From Serinicoccus chungangensis (GTDB lineage: Bacteria; Actinomycetota; Actinomycetes; Actinomycetales; Dermatophilaceae), in NCBI RefSeq assembly GCF_006337125.1, contig NZ_CP040887.1:868001-932000 (forward strand): a DNA stretch of 64,000 nucleotides, read 5' to 3'. The position numbers and the translations under genes were made by a program. The notes under the pieces are model-generated. The model saw only the letters and a program-made list of their open reading frames with translations. It had not been told where the DNA came from and did not search any database. This document shows, one piece after another, positions 17,272 through 23,975 of this stretch (within the stretch, counting starts at the first letter, position 1; every line of letters begins with the position of its first letter).

Positions 17272-18249
17272 GTGAGCTCTGCGTCAGGCCCCGTCTCCGC
17301 CGCCCCCGTGTCGGTCGTCATGACCGTCCTCAACGAGCAGGAGCACCTGCCGCAGGCGGTGCGCTCGGTGCTGGCCCAGGACTACCCGGGGCCGATGGAG
17401 GTGGTCGTCGCGGTGGGCCCCAGCCGCGACCGGACGCAGGAGGTCGCCGACGGGCTCGCGGCGGCCGACGACCGCGTCCGGGTGGTCCACAACCCCTCGG
17501 GACGCACCCCGGACGGCCTCAACGCCGCCGTCGCGCAGGCACGCCACGAGATCGTCGTCCGGATGGACGGCCACGGTGAGCTGAGCGAGGGGTACGTCCG
17601 CCGCGCCGTCGAGATCCTCGAGGAGACCGGCGCCGCCAACGTCGGGGGGATCATGCTGGCCGAGGGCTCGGGGCCGATGCAGGAGACGGTCGCCCTGGCC
17701 ATGCGCTCCCCGCTGGGCATGGGCGCCGAGCGTTTCCACGTCGGCGGCGAGGCGGGCCCGGCGGACACCGTCTTCCTGGGGGTGTTCCGGCGCGACTGGC
17801 TGCGCCGGGTGGGTGGCTACGACCCGGCCTTCACCCGGGCCCAGGACTGGGAGATGAACCACCGGATCCGGCAGGCCGGCGGCACGGTGTGGTTCACGCC
17901 CGAGCTCACGGTGACCTACCGCCCCCGGTCGACGTTCCGAGACCTCGCCCGGCAGTTCTACGGCAGCGGGCAGTGGCGACGGCAGGTGGTGCGCCAGCAC
18001 CCGGACTCGGTCAACGCGCGCTACCTCGCGCCGCCGGTGACCCTGGTCCTCGTCGCCGTGGGTGCGGTCGGCGGGCTGGCGTGGCGCCCGCTGTGGCTGC
18101 TGCCGCTGGGGTATGCCGCGGCCGTCACCGTCGGGGGGACCTGGGTCGCCCGCGGGCGCGCCCCGGGCGTCGTGGCGCGGATGCCCGCCGTGCTGGCCAC
18201 CATGCACCTCACCTGGGGCGCCGGCTTCCTGCGGGGCCCACGGGGCTGA
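17272..18249 (+). CDS. Family 2 glycosyltransferase (ExoA/succinoglycan-like)
   Basis: A 325-residue GT-A fold glycosyltransferase. Motifs: PVSVVMTVLNEQEHLPQAV (residues 12-30), VVVAVGPSRDRT (sugar-nucleotide strand), and IVVRMDGHGELSEGYV, in which MDGHG replaces the usual DxD (about residues 97-102). Near the C-terminus AQDWEMNHRIRQAGG gives the ED/Q-x-x-RW-like acceptor motif, and two hydrophobic helices (about residues 252-290) may anchor it in the membrane. It probably adds a sugar to an envelope glycan. It converges on the CoA-transferase gene with 5 bases between stops. Confidence 0.87.
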   Translation: MSSASGPVSAAPVSVVMTVLNEQEHLPQAVRSVLAQDYPGPMEVVVAVGPSRDRTQEVADGLAAADDRVRVVHNPSGRTPDGLNAAVAQARHEIVVRMDGHGELSEGYVRRAVEILEETGAANVGGIMLAEGSGPMQETVALAMRSPLGMGAERFHVGGEAGPADTVFLGVFRRDWLRRVGGYDPAFTRAQDWEMNHRIRQAGGTVWFTPELTVTYRPRSTFRDLARQFYGSGQWRRQVVRQHPDSVNARYLAPPVTLVLVAVGAVGGLAWRPLWLLPLGYAAAVTVGGTWVARGRAPGVVARMPAVLATMHLTWGAGFLRGPRG

Positions 18250-18254
18250 CCCTG

Positions 18255-18923
18255 CTAGGCCGGCGGGACGGGCTCCGGGGTCGGTTCGTCGAGGGCCACC
18301 CGCAGGGGCGGGCCGGTCCGCTCGACCACCTCCTCGACGCTCACCCCCGTGGCCAGCTCGCGCAGGACCAGGCCGTCGGGGGTGACGTCGATGACGGCGA
18401 GGTCGGTGATGATGCGCTGGACGACCCGCAGCCCGGTGATCGGCAGGTCGCACTCGTCGACGATCTTCGCCGAGCCGTCCTTCGCGACGTGGTCCATGAG
18501 CACGACCACCTTCTTGGCCCCCATGACGAGGTCCATCGCCCCACCCATGCCCTTGACCATCTTGCCCGGGATCATCCAGTTGGCGATGTCCCCGGCGGCG
18601 GAGACCTGCATCGCGCCGAGGATCGCGGCGTCGACCTTGCCGCCGCGGATCATGCCGAAGCTCGTCGCCGAGTCGAAGAAGCTGGCGCCGGGACGGACGG
18701 TGACCGTCTCCTTGCCGGCGTTGATGAGGTCGGGGTCCTCGTCCCCCTCCTCGGGGTAGGGACCCACCCCGAGGATGCCGTTCTCGGACTGCAGGACCAG
18801 CTCGACGTCGTCCGGGACGTAGTTGGGGACGAGGGTCGGCATCCCGATCCCGAGGTTGACGTAGTCCCCGTCGTGCAGCTCCGCGGCGGCCCGCGCCGCC
18901 ATCTCCTCACGGGTCAGCGGCAT
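18255..18923 (-). CDS. scoB: 3-oxoacid CoA-transferase subunit B
   Basis: A 222-residue family I CoA-transferase B subunit. It starts [20 protein letters not shown] and contains [14 protein letters not shown], the catalytic Glu in LQSENGILG (about residue 46), and [20 protein letters not shown] near residues 116-135. With subunit A it transfers CoA between a dicarboxylic acyl-CoA (often succinyl-CoA) and a 3-oxoacid such as acetoacetate, feeding ketone bodies or aromatic catabolites into central metabolism. Three bases separate it from subunit A upstream. The C-terminus is a short proline-rich tail. Confidence 0.9.
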   Translation of the reverse strand: MPLTREEMAARAAAELHDGDYVNLGIGMPTLVPNYVPDDVELVLQSENGILGVGPYPEEGDEDPDLINAGKETVTVRPGASFFDSATSFGMIRGGKVDAAILGAMQVSAAGDIANWMIPGKMVKGMGGAMDLVMGAKKVVVLMDHVAKDGSAKIVDECDLPITGLRVVQRIITDLAVIDVTPDGLVLRELATGVSVEEVVERTGPPLRVALDEPTPEPVPPA

Positions 18924-18926
18924 GGC

Positions 18927-19721
18927 TCAGGCCTCCTTCGTGCCCGCACCGCGGCGCGGACGGGTGGTGCGCTTCTCGATGTCCTTGTCGCCGGTCTGCT
19001 CGGGGGTGAGCGCCAGCACCCGCTGGACGTAGATGCCGGGGAGGTGGACGTCGTCGGGGTCGATCTGGCCCGGCTCGACCAGCTCCTCCACCTCCGCCAC
19101 GGCGACCTGGGCGGACATGGCGCACAGCGGGTTGAAGTTGCGCGCGGACTTGTTGAACACGAGGTTGCCGTGCCGGTCACCCCGTGCGGCCCGGACCAGG
19201 GCGAAGTCGGCGAAGATCGCGTGCTCCAGCACGTGGTCACGGGTGTGCCCGCGCACCTCGAACCCGCGCGTCTCCTTGGCGGGGGACTGCAGGACCACCG
19301 CGCCCTCGCTGTCGTAGCGCCAGGGCATACCGCCCTCGGACACCTGCGAGCCGACCCCGGTGGGGGTGAAGAAGGCGGGGATGCCGGCTCCGCCGGCGCG
19401 CAGCTTCTCCGCGAGGGTGCCCTGGGGGGTCAGCTCGACCTCGAGCTCCCCGGAGAGGTACTGCCGGGCGAACTCCTTGTTCTCGCCGACGTAGGACGCG
19501 ACGACCCGCCGGATGCGCCCGTGCGAGAGGAGCAGCCCCAGGCCGGCGCCGTCGACGCCGCAGTTGTTGGAGACGACCTCCAGGTCGGTGGTGCCCTGCT
19601 CGAGCGCCTGGTGGATGAGCACGGTGGGGATGCCGGAGAGCCCGAAACCGCCCACCGCGACGGTCATCCCGTCGGTGAGACCCTCGAGCGCCTGCGCGGC
19701 GGAGTCGACGACCTTGTCCAT
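18927..19721 (-). CDS. scoA: 3-oxoacid CoA-transferase subunit A
   Basis: A 264-residue CoA-transferase A subunit. It has VDSAAQALEGLTDGMTVAVG then GGFGLSGIPTVLI (about residues 23-35), the SNNCGVDGAGLGLLL segment (about residues 51-65) and FFTPTGVGSQVSEGG. In the usual family the CoA-binding GxGGF motif is here AVGGFG. It works with subunit B, directly downstream. A TAGCCT box lies 7 nt before its ATG, so it can start its own transcript even though it follows the TIGR03089 gene closely. Confidence 0.9.
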   Translation of the reverse strand: MDKVVDSAAQALEGLTDGMTVAVGGFGLSGIPTVLIHQALEQGTTDLEVVSNNCGVDGAGLGLLLSHGRIRRVVASYVGENKEFARQYLSGELEVELTPQGTLAEKLRAGGAGIPAFFTPTGVGSQVSEGGMPWRYDSEGAVVLQSPAKETRGFEVRGHTRDHVLEHAIFADFALVRAARGDRHGNLVFNKSARNFNPLCAMSAQVAVAEVEELVEPGQIDPDDVHLPGIYVQRVLALTPEQTGDKDIEKRTTRPRRGAGTKEA

Positions 19722-19728
19722 GCCCGCG

Positions 19729-19734
19729 AGGCTA
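19729..19734 (-). promoter_or_regulatory. -10 box overlapping the TIGR03089 stop codon
   Basis: On the minus strand TAGCCT spans 19734-19729; its TAG is the stop codon of the upstream TIGR03089 gene, and it ends 7 nt before the scoA ATG. Confidence 0.42.
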
Positions 19735-20484
19735 CCGGTCGGTCGGTGGCCCGCCGTCGCCGGTCCCCGGGGCGGAACGGTGGTCGACGCCCTCGGTGGA
19801 CCAGCGCGGGTCGTCGTCCGCGGCGGACCCGCCGTGGACCAGCACGGCGGAGGCCCGCCGGTCCAGGAGCTGCAGCACCTGGCGGACGAAGTGGCCGGGG
19901 TCGCCGGTGGTGACCAGCGTGCGGGCGCCCTCCGGCAGGTCCGGCAGCCCGGTCAGCAGCTTGGCGTAGGTCACCCGCTCCCCGGCGCTGACCAGCGCCG
20001 TGTCCCCCTCCTCCGCCTCGTCCCAGGGGGTGAAGTCGTCGGCGTAGCTCGCGAGCTCGGCCGCCTCGTCCATCACCCCCGAGCGCAGCTCGCCGTCGAA
20101 GCGTCGGGCGAGCGCGGGCAGCGTCACCGCGACGACCTCGTCGCAGTCGTCGGCCACGAGACCGTCGGGCCGCGCGGTGACGAGCACGTCGGCCCCCTCG
20201 TGGGCGTCCACGGTCAGGGTCGCCCCCACCGACCACACGGCCAGGGCCCAGTAGGCCAGCCGCCAGTGCGGGGCGGGCAGGTCCACCAGCACCACCGAGC
20301 CCGGCTGCACGTCCAGACCCTCCTGGAGCGCGTTCGCGGCCTTGGCCACCCACGTGCCGAGCACCTTGCGGGAGATCTCGATCCGCTCCCCGGCACCCTC
20401 GGGACGGTCGTCGTAGTAGGTGAGAGCCGGGCGGGTGGCGTCGGCGGCGACGGCTCGCGCGAGGATCTCGTGAGGAAGCTGCAC
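19732..20484 (-). CDS. TIGR03089 family protein
   Basis: A 250-residue protein of the actinobacterial TIGR03089 family, which resembles a shortened AMP-dependent acyl-CoA synthetase. The N-terminus has ATRPALTYYDDRPEGAGERIE, then VLVDLPAPHWRLAYWALAVW and GATLTVDAHEGADVLV. The adenylation signature TSGTTGxPK and the C-terminal domain of true synthetases are absent, so it is unlikely to be an ordinary acyl-CoA ligase. A TAGCGT box is 7 nt before the GTG start. The position beside the LCP gene region matches its neighbourhood in other Actinobacteria (recalled). Function unknown. Confidence 0.78.
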   Translation of the reverse strand: MQLPHEILARAVAADATRPALTYYDDRPEGAGERIEISRKVLGTWVAKAANALQEGLDVQPGSVVLVDLPAPHWRLAYWALAVWSVGATLTVDAHEGADVLVTARPDGLVADDCDEVVAVTLPALARRFDGELRSGVMDEAAELASYADDFTPWDEAEEGDTALVSAGERVTYAKLLTGLPDLPEGARTLVTTGDPGHFVRQVLQLLDRRASAVLVHGGSAADDDPRWSTEGVDHRSAPGTGDGGPPTDR

Positions 20485-20491
20485 GGCGCCC

Positions 20492-20497
20492 ACGCTA
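20492..20497 (-). promoter_or_regulatory. -10 box of the TIGR03089 gene
   Basis: TAGCGT (20497-20492 on the minus strand) ends 7 nt before GTG 20484; there is no Shine-Dalgarno sequence. Confidence 0.4.
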
Positions 20498-20536
20498 GCC
20501 GGTGCCCTTGCGTCCGGGGCAACCCGCGAGGCAGGG

Positions 20537-21481
20537 TTGCGGGTCGTGGACACGGTCCGGCACCGCGCATGGCGCCCGCTCACCCCCCTGGACGTGGGGG
20601 CGACCTGGGGCACCCTGCGGCGTGGTGCGGGCGACCCGTCCTGGCAGGTCGGCGGGGGCGCCCTGTGGCGGGGGGTGCTGAGCCCGCAGGGCCCGGCCAC
20701 CCTGCGCCTGCCGCGGCGACCGACGGACGCACCGGTGGCGGCGCGGGCGTGGGGACCCGGGGCCGAGTGGGTCCTCGAGCACCTGCCCTGCATGCTGGGC
20801 GAGGAGGACGAGCCGGACGGCTTCGAGCCCGTCCACGAGCCGGTGGTGCAGGCGCTGCGCCTGCATCCTGGCTGGCGGGTGCCGCGCACCGGTCTGGTCC
20901 TGGAGTCGCTCGTGCCCGCGGTGGTCGAGCAGAAGGTCACCGGGCAGGAGGCGTTCTCGGGGTGGCGCCGGATGGTGCAGCGCTTCGGCGAGCCGGCCCC
21001 GGGCCCGGGCGCTGGTCTCGGACTGCGGGTGCCGCCCTCGGCCGCCACCCTCCTCGCCGTCCCCTCCTGGGAGTGGCTGCGCGCCGGGGTGAGCCCGCAA
21101 CGGGCCGACACGGTCCTGCGGGTGGTGCGCGTCGCCGCCCGGCTCGAGGAGTGCGCCAGCCTGTCGCACGCGGCGGCCCGTGCCCGGCTCACCGCCATCC
21201 CCGGCGTCGGGGTCTGGACCGCCGCGGAGACGGCGCACCGCGCCCTGGGCGACCCGGACGCCGTGTCCTTCGGCGACTACCACGTGGCCGCCAACATCGG
21301 CTGGGCGCTGACCGGTCGGCCCGTCGACGACCGCGGCCTGGTGGAGCTGCTGCGGCCCTACGCGGGCCACCGCTACCGCGTGCAGCGCCTGCTCGAGCTG
21401 TCGGGGGCGCTGCGTCCGCGCCGGGGGCCGCGGATGGCCCCGCGCACCCACCTGCCGATCACGCGTCGCCCGCCCCGCTGA
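20537..21481 (+). CDS. AlkA-like DNA-3-methyladenine glycosylase
   Basis: A 314-residue helix-hairpin-helix DNA glycosylase. The HhH-GPD core lies near residues 120-275: VPAVVEQKVTGQEAFSGW, then LTAIPGVGVWTAAETAHRAL (the hairpin, about residues 217-236) and DAVSFGDYHVAANIGWAL, whose aspartate after FG is the likely catalytic residue. The N-terminal half resembles the AlkA TBP-like domain. No iron-sulfur cysteine cluster is present, so it is not EndoIII/MutY type. It probably excises alkylated purines. The TTG start is uncertain; GTG 20546 is an alternative. It ends with 23 bases overlapping the convergent fbiB. Confidence 0.85.
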   Translation: MRVVDTVRHRAWRPLTPLDVGATWGTLRRGAGDPSWQVGGGALWRGVLSPQGPATLRLPRRPTDAPVAARAWGPGAEWVLEHLPCMLGEEDEPDGFEPVHEPVVQALRLHPGWRVPRTGLVLESLVPAVVEQKVTGQEAFSGWRRMVQRFGEPAPGPGAGLGLRVPPSAATLLAVPSWEWLRAGVSPQRADTVLRVVRVAARLEECASLSHAAARARLTAIPGVGVWTAAETAHRALGDPDAVSFGDYHVAANIGWALTGRPVDDRGLVELLRPYAGHRYRVQRLLELSGALRPRRGPRMAPRTHLPITRRPPR

Positions 21482-22493
21482 CGACGTCGACCCGCACCCG
21501 GAGGTCCTCGCCGGCCAGGGCCACCTCCAGCCGGGCGGCGACCCGTCCCGCCAGCACCGGGTCCGGTGCCCGCACGACGAGCCCGTCGTCCACGGACCCG
21601 ACCACGCGGGCGGCGTCGTGCCCCCGGAGCGCGAGCGCGGTCGCGCGCCCGGCCCTCCGCTCCGGCGACTCGGGCCCGACCCCCGGCAGGCCGACCTCGT
21701 GGGCGGCGGTGCTCCCCGGAGGCGCACCCAGCGCCGCCCGGACCGCCTCCCGGTGGCCCAGTGCGAACCAGTCCCCGGGTCCCGTCCGGACCAGGGGCCG
21801 GGCCCCGTCACCGGGGCCGTCGAGGACCAGCGCGTCCAGCCCCCGGACGAGGGCCGCCCCGATGCCGCTGGCCTTGCCCTTGACGAGGTCCGCCGCGGCG
21901 GCGAGCTCGTCCCCGACCGCGCGGCTGGTCACCGAGAGCGTCCGCCCGTCGGCGTCGGGTGCCCCCCGCAGGTCCTCCAGCACCACCATCCCGCAGGCGC
22001 CGAGGGCCAGGTCCGTCTGGCCCTCCCGCCAGGGCCGGCCGGCCGTGTCGGTGAGGAGCAGCCCGAAGCGCGCGTCCTCGCCACCCAGGAGCGCCCGCAC
22101 GGCCCGGTGCAGGTCCGCCGCGGCACGGTCCGGGTCGCGGGGGAGCACGAGCACCACGTCGCCCGCCCCGGTGTTGCTGGCGTCGACCCCCGCCGCAGCG
22201 AGCACCGGCCCGGCGGCCGACTCCACGACCTGGGTCAGACCGGAGGGGGTCAGGCGCTCGGCCACCACCCGCACGGTGTGCTCGCGCACCAGGTCGAGCC
22301 GGTCCGCCGGCGCCTCGTGGCGCAGCCCGAGCGCCTTGGAGACGAGCTTGCTGGACACGACCACCACGTCACCGTCCTGCACCCCGCCCCAGCGCCCGGC
22401 GGCGGCGACCAGCGCGCCGGCGAGGTCGAGGCCCTCGGTCACCTCCGGGATCCCGGTCAGGGGCAGCACCTGCAGGGCCTCGGGCCCCGCCAC
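21459..22493 (-). CDS. fbiB: Coenzyme F420:L-glutamate ligase, lacking a full nitroreductase domain
   Basis: A 344-residue protein whose first 250 residues match CofE/FbiB: LPLTGIPEVTEGLDLAG, DGDVVVVSSKLVSKALG (about residues 41-57), GVDASNTGAGDVVLVLPRDPD, LLLTDTAGRPWREGQTDLALG and LVKGKASGIGAALVRGL. It adds gamma-glutamyl residues to F420-0. Mycobacterial FbiB is about 450 residues and has a C-terminal FMN domain that reduces dehydro-F420-0; here only about 95 residues follow, without a recognisable FMN-binding motif. The GTG start lies just 1 base downstream of the fbiA stop, so they form an operon. Confidence 0.88.
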   Translation of the reverse strand: MAGPEALQVLPLTGIPEVTEGLDLAGALVAAAGRWGGVQDGDVVVVSSKLVSKALGLRHEAPADRLDLVREHTVRVVAERLTPSGLTQVVESAAGPVLAAAGVDASNTGAGDVVLVLPRDPDRAAADLHRAVRALLGGEDARFGLLLTDTAGRPWREGQTDLALGACGMVVLEDLRGAPDADGRTLSVTSRAVGDELAAAADLVKGKASGIGAALVRGLDALVLDGPGDGARPLVRTGPGDWFALGHREAVRAALGAPPGSTAAHEVGLPGVGPESPERRAGRATALALRGHDAARVVGSVDDGLVVRAPDPVLAGRVAARLEVALAGEDLRVRVDVVSGAGDA

Positions 22494-22494
22494 G

Positions 22495-23493
22495 TCAGAC
22501 CCGCCCCGCGGTCGCGCCGCGCAGCTCGCGACCCAGCTCCAGGGCCGCCCCGGCGAGCCGGGCCGCCCCCTGCTGGTCCCGCATGAGCAGGTCGAGGGAC
22601 CGGACGCGCAGCCCGGCGGGGTAGCTGACGGTGCCGGGGTCGTCGGCGGTGTCGACGAGCCATCCGTCGAGGAAGTCGGCGTAGAGGCCGGCGACACCGG
22701 ACGCGCTGACCTCCACGCCCAGGGGACGCAGGCAGGCGTCGGCATGTCCGCGGACCGGACGCCCACCGAGCAGCGGGCTGACGCCGACCACGGGGGCCCG
22801 CGTCCCGCGCAGCGCCTCCCGGACACCGGGGACGCCCAGGATGATCCCGATCGAGACGACCGGGTTGCTCGGGGGCAGGAGGACGAGGTCGGCCGACCGG
22901 ATCGCGTCGAGGACCTGAGGCGCGGCGGAGGCCTGCGCCAGGCCGGCCACCGTGAACCGGTGGGCCGGGAGGGCCGCCTGGTGGCGCACCCACCACTCCT
23001 GGAAGTGCAGGGCCCGCTCGCCGCCGTCCTCGTCGTCGACGACCACGTGCGTCTCGATGGGGGTGTCCGTCGCCGGGAGGAGGCGCACCCCCTGCTCCGG
23101 CAGGCCCCACCGGGTGGCCAGCCGCTCGGTGACCTGGCTGAGGGTGAGGCCCTGCGCCAGCCATCGCGTCCGGGCCAGGTGGGTCGCCAGGTCACGATCG
23201 CCCAGGGTGAACCACTCCGGGCCGACACCCAGCTCGGCGAGCTCGCGCGCGACCGCGGTCGTCTCCCCTGCCCGGCCCCACCCCTGGTCCTCGTCGACCG
23301 CGCCGCCCAGGGTGTAGAGCAGGGTGTCCAGGTCGGGGCACACCCGCAGTCCCACCAGCGTGATGTCGTCGCCGGTGTTGCCGACGACGGTGACCGCCGC
23401 ACGCCCGTCGGGGCCGTCGGGAGGGAGCGCGTCGAGGAGGCCGCGGGTGAAGCGGGCGCCGCCGACGCCGCCGGCCAGAACGGTGATCTGCAT
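22495..23493 (-). CDS. fbiA: 2-phospho-L-lactate/phosphoenolpyruvate transferase (CofD/FbiA)
   Basis: A 332-residue enzyme that joins the phospho-C3 unit (PEP or phospholactate, delivered as a GDP adduct) to the deazaflavin Fo to give (dehydro-)F420-0. It opens MQITVLAGGVGGARFTRGL, the CofD nucleotide-binding loop, followed by VVGNTGDDITLVGLRVCPDLD (21 residues; start near residue 36), FTLGDRDLATHLART, and PPSNPVVSIGIILGVPGVR near residues 208-226. It precedes fbiB in the same operon and is divergent from whiB2. The Fo synthase and fbiC genes are not in the window. Confidence 0.93.
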   Translation of the reverse strand: MQITVLAGGVGGARFTRGLLDALPPDGPDGRAAVTVVGNTGDDITLVGLRVCPDLDTLLYTLGGAVDEDQGWGRAGETTAVARELAELGVGPEWFTLGDRDLATHLARTRWLAQGLTLSQVTERLATRWGLPEQGVRLLPATDTPIETHVVVDDEDGGERALHFQEWWVRHQAALPAHRFTVAGLAQASAAPQVLDAIRSADLVLLPPSNPVVSIGIILGVPGVREALRGTRAPVVGVSPLLGGRPVRGHADACLRPLGVEVSASGVAGLYADFLDGWLVDTADDPGTVSYPAGLRVRSLDLLMRDQQGAARLAGAALELGRELRGATAGRV

Positions 23494-23499
23494 GCCGAT

Positions 23500-23505
23500 A
23501 TTGTC
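23500..23505 (-). promoter_or_regulatory. -10 box of the fbiA-fbiB operon
   Basis: GACAAT on the minus strand (23505-23500) lies 6 nt before the fbiA ATG. This predicts a leaderless mRNA. Confidence 0.4.
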
Positions 23506-23535
23506 GCCTCGCCGTGGCGTCTAGCAGATCCGGGG

Positions 23536-23564
23536 TTGACTCCAGCGGATGACACGCGTGTAAT
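23536..23564 (+). promoter_or_regulatory. whiB2 promoter with -35 and -10
   Basis: TTGACT (23536-23541), a 17-base spacer and TGTAAT (23559-23564) match a housekeeping-type promoter well, the best -35/-10 pair seen in the window. Transcription would start near 23571 and give a leader of about 80 nt. The leader contains no ORF I can support; GAGGAGGAG is the ribosome-binding site before the ATG. Confidence 0.6.
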
Positions 23565-23652
23565 TCAGGTGTTGCGATCTTGCGCCGGAGCACCTTCGGC
23601 CGCGGGGGAGTGGCCGGCGGCAGGTGTGTAGGCGAGAGGTCGAGGAGGAGCC

Positions 23653-23922
23653 ATGCACGAGCTGGAACTCATGTCGATGATGCACGGGATCGACGAGACG
23701 GAGGAGATGTCCTGGCAGGAGCGGGCGCTGTGCGCGCAGACCGATCCTGAGGCGTTCTTCCCGGAGAAGGGCGGGTCCACCCGCGAGGCGAAGAAGGTGT
23801 GCGTCGGGTGCGAGGTCCGGGCCGAGTGCCTGGAGTACGCCCTGTCCAACGACGAGCGTTTCGGCATCTGGGGCGGGCTGTCCGAGCGGGAGCGGCGCAA
23901 GCTGAAGAAGCGCGCGGTCTGA
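23653..23922 (+). CDS. whiB2: WhiB-family regulator (WhiB2/WhmD type)
   Basis: An 89-residue iron-sulfur transcription factor. Four cysteines lie at residues 27, 50, 53 and 59 in the pattern C...CxxCxxxxxC and should bind a [4Fe-4S] cluster; the G[V/I]WGG turn is FGIWGG near residues 74-79, followed by a basic ERERRKLKKRAV tail for sigma-factor/DNA contact. WhiB2 proteins regulate septation and cell division and are usually essential. The long leader and strong -35/-10 promoter set it apart from the leaderless genes nearby. Position next to fbiA and the manB block agrees with the core actinobacterial arrangement. Confidence 0.93.
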   Translation: MHELELMSMMHGIDETEEMSWQERALCAQTDPEAFFPEKGGSTREAKKVCVGCEVRAECLEYALSNDERFGIWGGLSERERRKLKKRAV

Positions 23923-23975
23923 GCGCTCGTCCTGCGCCGGTCGGCGGGACCGACCCGGAGGCCACGGACCCAGCC

